Position numbers and translations under genes: made by a program. Below the pieces are notes generated by a model, which was given only the letters and a program-made list of their open reading frames with translations, was not told the origin of the DNA and made no database searches. 64,000 bases of DNA. It comes from Actinomadura sp. NBRC 104425 (GTDB lineage Bacteria > Actinomycetota > Actinomycetes > Streptosporangiales > Streptosporangiaceae). Below are positions 16,479 to 25,979 of this stretch, one piece after another (the first letter of the stretch is position 1; each line of letters begins with the position of its first letter). The DNA is taken from NCBI RefSeq assembly GCF_030269545.1, contig NZ_BSTN01000014.1, positions 123,825 to 187,824 of the forward strand, written 5' to 3'.

Positions 16479-16648
16479 CAGGTCGCAGGCCCCTCGGGAG
16501 CGTCCCAAGGGGCCTGTGCGCCACCGGATGCAGCTACGCAGCCGCCCGGGCGTCCGAGGTGGTCACGTCCGTCTCGCGCCGAGGCCGCGGGAGGCGGGCG
16601 CCGTCCCATGTCCGGATCCGGCTATGCTCTAGAGGGGCCCGGGGCTCT

Positions 16649-16677
16649 TTGCCGGTTGGTGCGCCAGCCGGTAACCT
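16649..16677 (+). promoter_or_regulatory. Probable promoter of tRNA-Ser
   Basis: TTGCCG (16649-16654) and TAACCT (16672-16677) are spaced 17 bases and lie 11 bases before the tRNA 5' end, a good match for a housekeeping promoter. Confidence 0.5.
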
Positions 16678-16688
16678 GTGCTCAGCCT

Positions 16689-16778
16689 GGAGGATTCGCC
16701 TAGTCCGGTCTATGGCGCCGCACTGCTAATGCGGTTTGGGCTTACCGCCCATCCGGGGTTCAAATCCCCGATCCTCCG
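16689..16778 (+). tRNA. tRNA-Ser (anticodon GCT)
   Basis: Acceptor stem GGAGGAT/ATCCTCC, anticodon loop CTGCTAA (GCT, reading AGC/AGU), a long variable arm (TTTGGGCTTACCGCCCA) as in class II tRNAs, and T arm CGGGGTTCAAATCCCCG. CCA is not encoded. A perfect 40-base palindrome follows as terminator. Confidence 0.95.
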
Positions 16779-16783
16779 CTTTC

Positions 16784-16823
16784 GACCTGCGGGGATGCGT
16801 CGTACGACGCATCCCCGCAGGTC
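16784..16823 (+). terminator. Terminator of tRNA-Ser
   Basis: GACCTGCGGGGATGCGTCGT is followed directly by its exact reverse complement and then CGTTTCT, starting six bases past the tRNA. Confidence 0.8.
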
Positions 16824-17299
16824 CGTTTCTGGGCCCGTCAGCGGCCGCGTTGGCACATCGTTGACACAGGCGGCATCAACCGCGTCAGGCGCGCTTCCGG
16901 CACGGCACGAACGCCGCGGTCGTGGCCGCCGCGTCCTCCGCGACCCGGACCGCGTCGATCGGGGTACGGTGGCGCCGGGCGATCCGTTCCGCCGGCCACC
17001 CCTCGTCGAAGTGGCGGCACCGGACGGTGCTGTGGCGCTCCCGCCCCGGTGCTGTCGGCGGGCGGTTTGAGCAGCATGTCGGCGCCGGCTTTGAGCGCCA
17101 GCACGGGGATGCGGTCCAGACCACCCGCCAGCCGCAACCGCGCGAATCCCGCCCCATGCACCCGGCGAAGGTCGCCCAGGCGAAGCCGCCGGGCGCGTGG
17201 GGGAAGGCATGAGCATGTCGAACCGCTGCGTGACGCAGGAGGCCCGGCCGTCCTCATAGGTGGCGAAGCGCCCTGAGTCGCTGTACGCCTCTGCCCACG
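16824..17299. other. Gene remnants only
   Basis: No intact gene. On the minus strand short natural-looking pieces appear in different frames (RIPVLALKAGADMLLKPPA, like a glycoside hydrolase 3 segment; FDEGWPAERIARRHRTPIDA, helix-turn-helix-like). None continues far enough to name with confidence. Confidence 0.35.
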
Positions 17300-17303
17300 C
17301 TAG

Positions 17304-17500
17304 GCAATGTCCGGTGGATCTTGGCATCCGGCTCTTGCGTGCGGGTGGGGGCAGGGTCGTCCGCTGCGTGCTTGCGAGTCTGCGGCTTCGCCGCCGTCAT
17401 GGGCGAGCTGACCGGTGCGGCGGCCGCCCTGCCGACGGAGCGACGTGGTCGGGGTCGCCCTGGTCGCCGCACTGCTGCGGGCCCATCATACGCGGGCGGC
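17304..17500 (+). mobile_element. MITE-like element, copy related to 47061-47245
   Basis: It begins with TGTCCGGTGGATCTTGGCAT just after a CTAG tetranucleotide (17300-17303). It then matches the reverse complement of 47061-47245 at roughly 85 percent by eye, apart from an insertion of about 16 bases. Both copies can encode a peptide containing DPAPTRTQEPDAKI that starts MTAAKPQT, on the minus strand here. The right end is lost where an MFS remnant begins. Confidence 0.6.
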
Positions 17501-17504
17501 ACCG

Positions 17505-17793
17505 TGCGGGGAGTGGGGTTGGGGCCGGCCTACGCGTCCGTGGCCGATCTCGTCGTCGCGGCGGCTTCCCGCGGCGCACACGGGGGTGGCCGCCGGGGTG
17601 AACACGCTGCTGCGCACCGTGGGGGCGTCGCTGGGGACGCAGGTCAGCGCGTGATCGTCACGGCGTCGGTGCCGGATGGCGGGAGGTTCCCCGCCGAATG
17701 GGGCTTCGTGCTCGGCTTCGCCGTCAGCGCGGCCGCCATGGCCGGGGTGCTCGCCGTCGCCGCGGCGGCACCGCGCAGGACGGGCCGTAACTG
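17505..17793 (+). pseudogene. MFS drug-transporter C-terminal remnant
   Basis: Two frames together spell the end of a DHA2-type major facilitator: HTGVAAGVNTLLRTVGASLG then, after a shift near 17650, WGFVLGFAVSAAAMAGVLAV. The rest of the roughly 500-residue transporter is missing. From 17794 to about 18355 I see no gene. Confidence 0.6.
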
Positions 17794-18355
17794 CGACGAT
17801 CGGGACCGTCCCAGCATCGCGCCGATCACTTTCACCGCACCCCTGCCGGGCAGCGCCGATGCCACCGTCTGACGCGTCCGGGGCGGCCGGGATCGTCGTG
17901 CCAGAGACGGATGTGAGATGGATCTTCGCCGTGCTCGTGAGGCTTCCAAATGATGGCTGGTCTTCGCGGGTGTCGATGCCGGCCGCCGACCTCTCGGGCG
18001 AGGCGCTGTCACGGGGCCCTGACGGGTCGCGGGGGTCGAGCCTCGCGGCGCCGTCACCGCGTCTTCCGAACCGACTGCCCGCCAGGAGCCCACGGCGAGC
18101 AGTGCGGCGTACCTGGCCGTGACGGCGCGCTGCTGCCAGGTGTGGACACCCGCTGCGACGGGGCGGTCTGGTCGGTGACGGCGGGTTTTCCCGGCGAATT
18201 TCTCGCGGGAGTGTCATCCTTTCGGGGGATGGACGGCTCTTCCGCGGGGAGGAGAATTGGCCCGCGCGGTGGAGATCGATGATGTCTGGAAGGGGTCTTT
18301 TATCGGGTTGATCGAACGCGCGTCCGTTCACGCAGATGATCTTCCGGAAACACGG

Positions 18356-18391
18356 GACGGGCGCCCCGTGCGGTCGCACGGGACGCCCGTC
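18356..18391 (-). terminator. Terminator of the Gly/Phe-repeat peptide gene
   Basis: GACGGGCGCCCCGTGCG pairs with CGCACGGGACGCCCGTC (one mismatch) around GT, 19 bases past the stop codon. A near copy of this hairpin plus the gene 3' end is found at 28898-28972. Confidence 0.75.
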
Positions 18392-18409
18392 AGGGTCGTC
18401 ACACGTCGG

Positions 18410-18757
18410 CTAGAAGCCGAAGCCACCGAACCCCAGGCCACCGAAGCCGAAGCCACCGAAGCCCAGGCCACCGAAGCCCGTGCCACGGGTCTTGATGCCG
18501 ATGCCACGCTGGTGGATGTCACCCAGGGGGCCGAAGTAGTGGCGCTTGAACACCACGACCTTCACGCGCTTGTGGTGCTTGTAGCGCTTGCAGCGCTTGC
18601 GGCCGCAGGCCAGCGCGGTGGCGGTGGAGCCGGCCTGGCCCGTGGCCGTGGTGTGGCCGACGGTGGACGCCTGGGCGGCGGGCGTGAGCACGGCGGCACC
18701 GCTCAGCGCGAGGCCGGAGATGCCGAGGACGACTCCCGTGCGAATGTTCTTCCGCAT
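18410..18757 (-). CDS. Secreted cationic protein with Gly/Phe-repeat tail
   Basis: A 115-residue protein with a clear signal peptide (MRKNIRTGVVLGISGLALSG, cleavage near AQAS). The mature part has a strongly basic, Cys-bearing block (ACGRKRCKRYKHHKRVKVVV) and then a tail built of GFGGL/GFGGF units to the stop. GGGGGAG precedes ATG 18757. Upstream DNA (about 18770-18960) is unusually AT-rich for this window. No family recognised; a structural, adhesive, amyloid-like or antimicrobial role are possibilities only. Confidence 0.78.
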   Translation of the reverse strand: MRKNIRTGVVLGISGLALSGAAVLTPAAQASTVGHTTATGQAGSTATALACGRKRCKRYKHHKRVKVVVFKRHYFGPLGDIHQRGIGIKTRGTGFGGLGFGGFGFGGLGFGGFGF

Positions 18758-19329
18758 GTCTCCCCCTATCTGGGTTTTCGACCGAGACGAGATATTGCGG
18801 AATTCGCTCCATCTCGCCGAGAAGAGGCTTTCCCGCACCATCTCGGGCAAATACCTCCAGATCAGCAAAAAGAAGCAAGATTACATCAAAGCGATCACTA
18901 GCTATAAATCGGATGTTTAACGGCAAATCGCCACAGAGAGTATGCGATCAAATGCACTGTGTAGTGACCTGCTGCCGCGCCGCGACGGTCACGATCGGTC
19001 AGGAGGAGTTCGGCGCCGAAGGCGGCGCCGTGGAGCCGGGGCGAACGCCGACGGCCAGCCCGTGTCGTGAGCGGCGAGCCACCGGTGACGATGCGGAACC
19101 CGCGCACCGTCGTCGGCGCCTCCCACGGCGCCGACGCGGCGATCGCGGGCATGCTGGGGCCCCGGTCCTCCCCTGAATGCCCGAGTCCATCGGAGGGCAC
19201 AAGCCCCGCCTCACGGTGGACGGCGGCGCCATCGGCCCGCTCGGTCTCGTACATGATCCTGGGTGCCCGGCGCAGCACGGACCGCGCGTTCCGAATGATC
19301 CCCCGGCGTGGAGGAGCGGGGCGCGCCGG
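18758..19329. other. Long upstream region, no supported gene
   Basis: 18760-18960 is AT-rich for this genome and probably carries the promoter of the Gly/Phe-repeat gene. 18980-19329 has weak coding character on the minus strand (FRIVTGGSPLTTRAGRR) but no start, ribosome site or family that I can support. Confidence 0.4.
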
Positions 19330-20178
19330 TCAGGCGCGTTGGCGGGCGGTTTCGTAGAGGGCGACGGTGGCCGCCGACGCGGCATTGAGGGAGCTGGCCG
19401 AGCCGGTGATCGGGATACGTACCGTCACGTCACAGGACTCGCGCCAGCCGGCGCTCAGGCCGCTGGTCTCGTTGCCGACGACCAGCAGGGTCGGGCCAGT
19501 GAGGTCGTGGTCGGCGATGTCCACCGCGCCGTGCTCGTCGGTGCCGACGACGGTGATCGGCAGGCCGTCCGCGCGCAGGTCGTCCAGCCGGCGCAGCACC
19601 TCGCGGTGGGAACGCGCCCTGACGGTGGGCACCGCGAACAGCGAGCCGGTGGACGCGCGGACCGCCTTGGGGTCATAGGGGTCGGCGGCGTGCCCGGTGA
19701 TGATCACACCGTGGGCGCCGAACGCGTCGGCCGAGCGGATGAGCGTGCCGATGTTGCCGGGGCTGGTCGGCCGGTCGAACACGACCGCGAGGAAGGACGG
19801 GTCGGTCGGGATGCGGGTCAGGTCGTCCGGTGGCAGGGCGACCACGGCCAGCAGCTCGGGCACGTCCTCGGTCTTGCCGCCGAGTTCAGCGAGCAGGTCG
19901 GGGGCCATGGCGACGCGCTGTGCCTCGGGAGCGCGGTCGAGGATGCCGGCCGCCCACGTCGAGAGCTTGCGCGCGTCGTCGTGGATCAGGGCGCGGATCG
20001 TCCAGCCGTGCTCGACGGCGAGGGTGATGGGGCGGACGCCCTGCACGATGAACTCGCCCGCCCGTTGCCGCTTGGTGCGGTTCGACAGCAGGGCCTGCCA
20101 CTGCTGGAATCGTGCGTTGCGGCGTGTGACGCGCAGTTCCCTGTTCAACCCGTTCGGTCCTTCGGCGGAGACGCTCAA
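19330..20178 (-). CDS. TrmH/SpoU-family RNA 2'-O-ribose methyltransferase
   Basis: A 282-residue SPOUT methyltransferase. The N-terminal substrate-binding part has QALLSNRTKRQRAGEFIVQG. The trefoil-knot domain carries the three family motifs: RPTSPGNIGTLIRSADAFGA, VVGNETSGLSAGW and IPITGSASSLNAASAATVAL. It transfers methyl from SAM to a ribose in rRNA or tRNA. The start is uncertain: TTG 20178 gives the longest form, while TTG 20148 has GAAGGA nine bases upstream. It stands alone. Confidence 0.88.
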   Translation of the reverse strand: MSVSAEGPNGLNRELRVTRRNARFQQWQALLSNRTKRQRAGEFIVQGVRPITLAVEHGWTIRALIHDDARKLSTWAAGILDRAPEAQRVAMAPDLLAELGGKTEDVPELLAVVALPPDDLTRIPTDPSFLAVVFDRPTSPGNIGTLIRSADAFGAHGVIITGHAADPYDPKAVRASTGSLFAVPTVRARSHREVLRRLDDLRADGLPITVVGTDEHGAVDIADHDLTGPTLLVVGNETSGLSAGWRESCDVTVRIPITGSASSLNAASAATVALYETARQRA

Positions 20179-20701
20179 GCGGCCGAGTCTTTCATACCGT
20201 GTCAGGACGCGCCGTGTGACATGCGCCGGGGGCGGACGGAGGCGGCAGGATCAGGAGGATTCACCTGGGCTCACTTCGCGTGTGGGCACGGTGCGGCGCC
20301 GGGGTCGGCCATCGCGGGGCGGATGCCCTGTTCGCCCAAGTGACGGCAACGCACTACCCGGAGCGCCGGCAGGCCGAGCCGTGGTCGGATGGTGTCCCTG
20401 GCGCGGTCGCCTGGGGGGCTGGTTCGCTTGTTGCTGCCGGGGCGCGGAGGCGGCGCGTGCCGTGCGGCGGTCGGTCGATCGGTTCCGGGTGCCGAGCGGA
20501 TCGGCGACTGCTGCGACGTCATCGCCGGGTGCTTCGGCGACCTGGTGAACGAGCAGGTGGTCCGGCGGCTCGCGGGCGTCTCCGCGGGCGGTGAGGCGGA
20601 CCCGGGCGCGGCGCGTGGTGAGGGCGGTGACCGGCCGGATACACGTCCACGCCTCCTCGTCGCGCGGCGGCGACACCCCCGGGCTGACCCCAGCCGCGCG
20701 C
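20179..20701. other. Gene-free region
   Basis: Between the methyltransferase start and the sigma-fusion stop, open frames on both strands lack natural protein composition, ribosome sites and recognisable motifs. Confidence 0.5.
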
Positions 20702-22303
20702 TCAGATGATGTAGAAGCCCCAGACGACGTCCAGCTTGCGGCTGGGGCCGTCGTCCGCCACGAACGTCACGGTGCCCTGGCCCGGCGGGTTCAGGAAGGT
20801 GGTGTGCAGGGTGACCGTCAGGTCGATCGAGTCGCCCTTCTCAAGGCTGCCCTGGGCGGGGGAGACGCTGATCCGGTCGCTGGACGACACCGAGCTCCAG
20901 ACCACGGGGCCGTTCTCAGCGGTCAGCCGGACCTGGGCGGTCTTGGTCCCGTACAGCTCGACCTTGGCGGGCACGACGGTCGGAATGCCGGGCGAGGCCG
21001 GGGGCTCCGGCGCCGGAGGGGTCGGGGACGGCGACGCGGGCGACGTCGGCGACGGCGTCGGCGACACCCGGTATGCGCCGGTGCTCGTCGGCTGGGGCGA
21101 CGGTCCGGCCGGGACGCCCGGCGCGGCGGGCGCCTGGGCGAGCGGCGGACGGCCGCCGGACTGCCCGCCCGTGTCCGGCCGCCCGTTGTTCTGCCGGTCG
21201 GGCGTCACCGCCGGTTGCGGATGCGTCCGGAAGGGCGGCCAGGAGATCGTGGACGGCGGCAGTCCCGGCCCGATCAGCAGTGCCGCGACCAGCGCGGTGA
21301 CCAGGGCGCCGGCCATGCCGCCGCCCGCGAACAGCCAGCGGCGGGTGTAGGGCGACGGGACGTCGGGCTGGCTGGGCATGCCGTCGGGGGTCAGGGTGCC
21401 GCCCCGCGCGGCGATGTCGATCCGGTAGCCGGCCAGTTCGGGGTCGGTGGCGGTGTGCATGACGCGGTGCCGCAGTGCGGCGGGCAGCACCGGGGACGGC
21501 GCGTGGACGAGCAGCGCCCCGACCTCCACCCGGCGACGGCGGCGGCACGCCGGGCAGTCCTCGTGGTGGGCCCGGCCGTCGCCGTCGTCCCGCGCGTGGG
21601 ACGCCACGGCCGCGGACGAGCGGCGCGCGGTGAGGACGCCGACGGCCCGCCGCGGCCGTCCACCGTGCCGTCTGGTCGCCGCGGCGTCACCGGCGCGGCC
21701 GGCGCCCGGGCAGCAGCGGGCGTACACGGCCTGCTCGGCCTCGTACGCGGCGCACAGCAGCGACCTCGCCCTGCCGGTCCGGGCGGCCGCGCGCCGGGCC
21801 GACAGCCCCAGTGCGGCGCCGATGTCGGCGGGGCGCAGGCCGTGGCGCACCGAGAGCAGCAGCAGCTCCTGGTCGGAGGCGTCCAACCGGGCCAGCGAAC
21901 GTTCCAGAAGCGCTGACAGTTCGGCGGCGGGCGGCGGCTCCGGCCGGCTCTCGGCGTCCGCGGTGCAGTCGGCCGGGAGGGCGTCGGCGAAGTCGGGGCC
22001 GGCCTCCCAGTGCAGGTGCCGGGCCCGGCCGCGCTGGAGGCAGCGGCGCCGCGCCGCCGCGTACAGCCAGGATCCCAGCCGCATCTGATCGCGCATGCGC
22101 GGCGCGCGGCGCCAGGCGTCGATGAAGGTGTCATGCACGATGTCGACGGCCGTTTTCTTTTCGCCCGTCATTGACAGGCAGTAATCGAAAAGGCGCTCGG
22201 CGTACGCGTCGTAGAGCGCGGCCAGGGAGGTCCTGTCACCACCGTTCAGACCCTGCACCAACCTGCGGTCGGCTGCGCCGTCGAACGAGGACCATCTGGG
22301 CAT
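20702..22303 (-). CDS. ECF sigma factor fused to a zinc-finger anti-sigma-like and membrane domain
   Basis: This 533-residue protein starts with sigma region 2 (LAALYDAYAERLFDYCLSMT, VDIVHDTFIDAWRR) and region 4 (DQELLLLSVRHGLRPADIGA, LGLSARRAAARTGRAR). Around 246-253, HHEDCPAC gives the H-x3-C-x2-C motif of zinc anti-sigma proteins. One membrane helix follows (about 325-345), then a Pro/Ser/Thr-rich linker and a beta-rich C-terminal domain (about 455-533, VELYGTKTAQVRLTAENGPV) predicted outside the cell. Sigma, anti-sigma and sensor thus seem joined in one chain. GGGGAG precedes ATG 22303. It resembles fused ECF groups of actinomycetes, but I cannot assign a group number safely. Confidence 0.85.
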   Translation of the reverse strand: MPRWSSFDGAADRRLVQGLNGGDRTSLAALYDAYAERLFDYCLSMTGEKKTAVDIVHDTFIDAWRRAPRMRDQMRLGSWLYAAARRRCLQRGRARHLHWEAGPDFADALPADCTADAESRPEPPPAAELSALLERSLARLDASDQELLLLSVRHGLRPADIGAALGLSARRAAARTGRARSLLCAAYEAEQAVYARCCPGAGRAGDAAATRRHGGRPRRAVGVLTARRSSAAVASHARDDGDGRAHHEDCPACRRRRRVEVGALLVHAPSPVLPAALRHRVMHTATDPELAGYRIDIAARGGTLTPDGMPSQPDVPSPYTRRWLFAGGGMAGALVTALVAALLIGPGLPPSTISWPPFRTHPQPAVTPDRQNNGRPDTGGQSGGRPPLAQAPAAPGVPAGPSPQPTSTGAYRVSPTPSPTSPASPSPTPPAPEPPASPGIPTVVPAKVELYGTKTAQVRLTAENGPVVWSSVSSSDRISVSPAQGSLEKGDSIDLTVTLHTTFLNPPGQGTVTFVADDGPSRKLDVVWGFYII

Positions 22304-22521
22304 GAGCGCTCCCCGCATCCGCACGGGAGTCCGGCCCCAACGGAGCCTTCCGGACAATCGGCCCACCCTGAATACACCCCACTGCACCATCTGCACCACA
22401 TGATCTCGCGAAAACGGCAGAAGGATGACCGGAAGGTGAGGCTTCTGGGACCGGTGGTATTGAAAATTTTTCGCTTTCTCGCGCCACCGGAGTCCCAAAT
22501 CGGTGGGAGACCGTCAAGAGT

Positions 22522-22557
22522 CCGGTCGGTCGGCCGCCCGGGCGGCCGACCGACCGG
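22522..22557 (-). terminator. Terminator of acyl-CoA ligase gene
   Basis: CCGGTCGGTCGGCCGCCC is followed directly by its exact reverse complement, a 36-base perfect palindrome ending seven bases from the ligase stop codon. Confidence 0.8.
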
Positions 22558-22563
22558 CGGCGC

Positions 22564-24189
22564 TCAGCGCAGATGGACGACGTCGAGTTCGCCATCGGCG
22601 AACCGCCGCCGCAGCACCTTCTTGTCGAACTTGCCGACGGAGGTCTTGGGGATTTCGGGAATGAACGTCCACCGTTCGGGCAGCTGCCAGCGGGGGACGC
22701 GGCCCGACAGGAACTCCCGGAGCTGCTCGGCACCGACCGTCGCGCCCTCGCGCACCACGACCGAGGCCAGCGGACGCTCCTGCCAGCGGTCGTCCGGCAC
22801 GCCCACCACGGCGGCCTCCACGACGTCGGGATGCGCCATGAGCTGGTTCTCCAGCTCCACCGAGGAGATCCACTCCCCGCCCGACTTGATCACGTCCTTG
22901 GCGCGGTCGGTCAGCACCAGGTAGCCGTCGGGAGACAGCGTGCCGACGTCGCCGGTGCGCAGCCAGCCGTCGTGGAACCGGTCCGGGTCCTCGTCGCGGT
23001 GGTACGCGCCGGTCACCCACGGCCCGCGGATCTCCACCTCGCCGACCGACGTGCCGTCGCTGGGCAGCACCTCGTCGCCGTCACCGACGATGCGGACCTC
23101 CAGCCCGGCCAGCACCCGGCCCTGTGTGACGCGGTACCGCCACACCTCCTCCTCGTCGTCGGTCGTGGCGGGCGGATGCGCGACCGTCGCCACCGGCGAC
23201 GTCTCGGTCATCCCCCACGCCTGGACGATCCGCACCCCGATCTCGTCGTAGCCGCGCATCAGCGACTCGGGCACCGCCGATCCGCCGCACGTCACCAGGC
23301 GCAGCGAGCCGAGGTCGCCGCCGTTGTCGCGCGCGTACCGCAGCACGTCGTTCCAGATCGTCGGGACCGCACCGGCGACGGTGGGGCGTTCGGTCTCGAT
23401 GATCCGGACGAGCGGCTCGGCCTGCAGAAAGCGGTCCGGCATGATCAGCGACGCGCCCGCCATGAGCGCCGCGTACGGCAGCCCCCAGGCGTTGGCGTGG
23501 AACATCGGCACGACGGGCAGCACCCGGTCATGGGCGCCGAGGCCCATCGCGTTGGCCGTGCAGGCCGACATCGAGTGCAGGTACGCCGACCGGTGCGAGT
23601 AGACGACGCCCTTGGGGTTGCCGGTGGTGCCGCTGGTGTAGCACATGGCCGCGGCCGAGCGTTCGTCGATCTCCGGCCAGTCGAACGAGGGCGGGGACGC
23701 GGCCAGCAGTTCCTCGTACGAGTGCAGCTCCTTGCCCGTGTCCGCCAGGGGCGCGGTGTCGGCCGTCCCCACGACGACCACGTCCCGCACGGTCTTCATC
23801 CGCGGCAGCACCGGCGCCAGCAGCGGCACGAGCGACCCGTCGACAATGACGACCCGGTCCTCGGCGTGGTCGGCGATGTAGGCGAGCTGGTCGGGGAAGA
23901 GCCGGATGTTGAGCGTATGCAGCACCGCCCCCATGGACGGCACCGCGAGGTAGGCCTCAAGGTGCTCGGCGTTGTTCCACATGAACGTCGCCACGCGCTG
24001 GTCACCGTCGACGCCGAGCGCCCGCAGGGCTCCCGCCAGCCGCGCGACCCGTTCACCGAGCCGTGCGTAGGTGATCCGCCGCGTCACGTCGCCGGTCCAG
24101 GTCGCCACCTCGGTGTCCCCGAACACGCCCGTGCCGTGGCGCATGATCGAGGTGATGGTCAGGGGATGGTCCTGCATGGTGCTCCACAC
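22564..24189 (-). CDS. Fatty-acyl-CoA synthetase (ANL superfamily)
   Basis: A 541-residue AMP-forming ligase that activates a carboxylic acid to its CoA thioester. The P-loop-like A3 motif is CYTSGTTGNPKGVVYSHRS, A5 is QAWGMTETSP, A7/A8 are DGWLRTGDVGTLSPDGYLVL and DRAKDVIKSGGEWISSVELE, and the catalytic lysine region is PKTSVGKFDKKVLR. The N-terminus STMQDHPLTI matches medium/long-chain FadD-like enzymes, which supports GTG 24189, six bases after GGAGG. It stands alone with a strong terminator. Substrate chain length cannot be read from the sequence. Confidence 0.9.
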   Translation of the reverse strand: MWSTMQDHPLTITSIMRHGTGVFGDTEVATWTGDVTRRITYARLGERVARLAGALRALGVDGDQRVATFMWNNAEHLEAYLAVPSMGAVLHTLNIRLFPDQLAYIADHAEDRVVIVDGSLVPLLAPVLPRMKTVRDVVVVGTADTAPLADTGKELHSYEELLAASPPSFDWPEIDERSAAAMCYTSGTTGNPKGVVYSHRSAYLHSMSACTANAMGLGAHDRVLPVVPMFHANAWGLPYAALMAGASLIMPDRFLQAEPLVRIIETERPTVAGAVPTIWNDVLRYARDNGGDLGSLRLVTCGGSAVPESLMRGYDEIGVRIVQAWGMTETSPVATVAHPPATTDDEEEVWRYRVTQGRVLAGLEVRIVGDGDEVLPSDGTSVGEVEIRGPWVTGAYHRDEDPDRFHDGWLRTGDVGTLSPDGYLVLTDRAKDVIKSGGEWISSVELENQLMAHPDVVEAAVVGVPDDRWQERPLASVVVREGATVGAEQLREFLSGRVPRWQLPERWTFIPEIPKTSVGKFDKKVLRRRFADGELDVVHLR

Positions 24190-24469
24190 GGCACACCTCC
24201 AGCTCGACGGCCCTCAGAACCGGATTCTCAACCGCGCCGGTGTGATTGTCATCACCATAGAGGCCCCTATTTCCCCACAAGCCTCCCGCAGCGCTCCTCT
24301 CAGCCGAGCCCGCCCGGAGCCCGTCGCCCCAGCGCGATGCGAGCGAAGCCGCCTCGTCCCTGTTCGTCGCCGCTTCCAACCTGTCCATCGCCCTGGGGGC
24401 CCTCAAGGTCGCGTTGCCGGTGAGGCGGACGCGGATGGGGCTCGCCCCAGCCGAGCGCGGCCGGCCGCG

Positions 24470-25000
24470 CTTGACCGCGACGCGCCCAGCCGTCCCGACG
24501 CCCTGCTGGCACACAACGCGGCCCGCCACGTCGGCATCCTCCGCGCCGTCCCCGGGGCGTGCGGCGACGCGATGGACGTCGGCTGCGGCGACGGTCTGCT
24601 CGCGCCGAAGCCGACCGGACGGGCCGCCCGCGTCACCGGCATCGACAGCTCACCGGAGATGATCGCCCGCGCCCGCGAACTCGCCGCCGGTCACCCCTCA
24701 CGTTCGTCCACGGCGACTTCCCGACCGCCCGCCTGCCCGCCGGCGGCTTTGACTTCATCTGCCCGGTGTCCACGGTGCACCACGAAGTTTTCGAGGCGGC
24801 CCTGGTGCGCATGCGCGAGCTGCGGCGGCCCGGCGGGACGCTGATAGCGGTGGGTGTGGCCCGCGACGCGACGCCCGCCGACTGGGCGGCGACGCATCGC
24901 GGCCGCACCGGTCGTCCGCGTCATCAAGGTGCTGCGCCACGCAGCTGGTCCGGGTCGCCGGGCGACGCCGAGGGGCCGTCGCGCTGCTCCCTGGCGGGGG
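24470..25000 (+). pseudogene. SAM-dependent class I methyltransferase, frameshifted
   Basis: One frame gives DAMDVGCGDGLLAPKPTGRA and TGIDSSPEMIARARELAAG. After a shift near 24695 a second frame continues LTFVHGDFPTARLPAGGFDF and RELRRPGGTLIAVGVARDAT, and a third gives RIAAAPVVRVIKVLRHAAG. All main motifs of a Methyltransf_11/25-type enzyme are present but spread over three frames. Positions 24190-24470 and 25000-25161 hold nothing else I can name. Confidence 0.7.
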
Positions 25001-25161
25001 CGCCAGGGGGGCGAGTTCGTTGCGACTGGTGTTGATGTGAAGGGACTGCCGTTTCTGGTGTGAAAAATGTTGGTCGGGTGTGAAATCGCGCGTATGTGAG
25101 TTCTGGGACTTGCGGGGCTTGTGTGAGTTTTCGGAGACGGTGAGGCGAGAGTAAAGATCGT

Positions 25162-25683
25162 TCAGTAAGGGTGGGAAGGCAGGTCGGGGAACTGGGAGCC
25201 GAGGGCGGCGTCGTCGCGGAGTTTCGCCATGGCGCGGGAAACGGTGCTCTTGACCGTGCCGACGCTGACACCGAGGACTTCGGCGATCTCGGTTTCGGGC
25301 ATGTCCTCGTAGTACCGGAGCATGACCGCGAGGCGCTGGCGCTCGGGCAGGCGGTCCAGGGCGCGGCCGAGGGCGTCGTGCAGCTCGCTGCGGCGGGTGT
25401 GGTCGTCGACGGGCTGGTCGGGCAGCTCGTCGGTGGGGTAGATCTCCAGCTTCCGGCGCCGCCACCAGGAGATCTGCGTGTTGACCATGGCGCGGCGGAC
25501 GTAGCCGTCGACGGCGGCCGGGTGGTTGATGCGGTCCCAGGCCAGATAGGTCTTGGCCAGCGCGGCCTGCAGCAGGTCCTCGGCCTCGGCGCGGTCGCCG
25601 GTCAGCTGCATGGCCATGCGCAGCAGAACGGTGCCGCGGGACGCGACGTACTCGCGGAACTCCTCGTGCCGCGTTGCGTTCAC
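25162..25683 (-). CDS. ECF RNA polymerase sigma factor, SigE family
   Basis: A 173-residue sigma factor. Region 2 has LTGDRAEAEDLLQAALAKTY and ISWWRRRKLEIYPTDELPD; region 4 has LPERQRLAVMLRYYEDMPET and EVLGVSVGTVKSTVSRAMAK. The FREYVASRGTVLLRMA start is characteristic of the actinobacterial SigE family. GTG 25683 begins just before that block; upstream in-frame residues look non-coding. No anti-sigma gene lies downstream; the next gene is the broken methyltransferase. AT-rich DNA at 25770-25870 probably contains its promoter. Confidence 0.9.
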   Translation of the reverse strand: MNATRHEEFREYVASRGTVLLRMAMQLTGDRAEAEDLLQAALAKTYLAWDRINHPAAVDGYVRRAMVNTQISWWRRRKLEIYPTDELPDQPVDDHTRRSELHDALGRALDRLPERQRLAVMLRYYEDMPETEIAEVLGVSVGTVKSTVSRAMAKLRDDAALGSQFPDLPSHPY

Positions 25684-25979
25684 ATCACCACCGAACCAGG
25701 GGTTGGAGGGCGTCGGCCGAGCCGTACCATTGAGGGATCTTGAACGGGCAAGCTCCCGGCCCTCTCGACCATCGCACGAAGATCGTAATTTCGGTCCAAC
25801 AAAAAACATATATTCGGGTCAACCTGGTGTGCGATTCTCCTCTTCGGGGTGAGATATCTCAACCCCTCAGCTGACTTGTCCCGACAAATCCGCCGACAGT
25901 TGGATGGCGGTGCGTGAACCTTGAGTCGCTGTTCCGTACGACCAGGCCGTCGCAACCGAGATCGATGTCGGAGGGTCGC

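Noticed and set aside
16838..17257. Glycoside hydrolase family 3 gene
   Set aside because: Only about 20 residues match in one frame; too little to call a gene.
18898..19278. Minus-strand protein upstream of the methyltransferase
   Set aside because: No ribosome site, no recognised motif, and its end overlaps the AT-rich promoter region.
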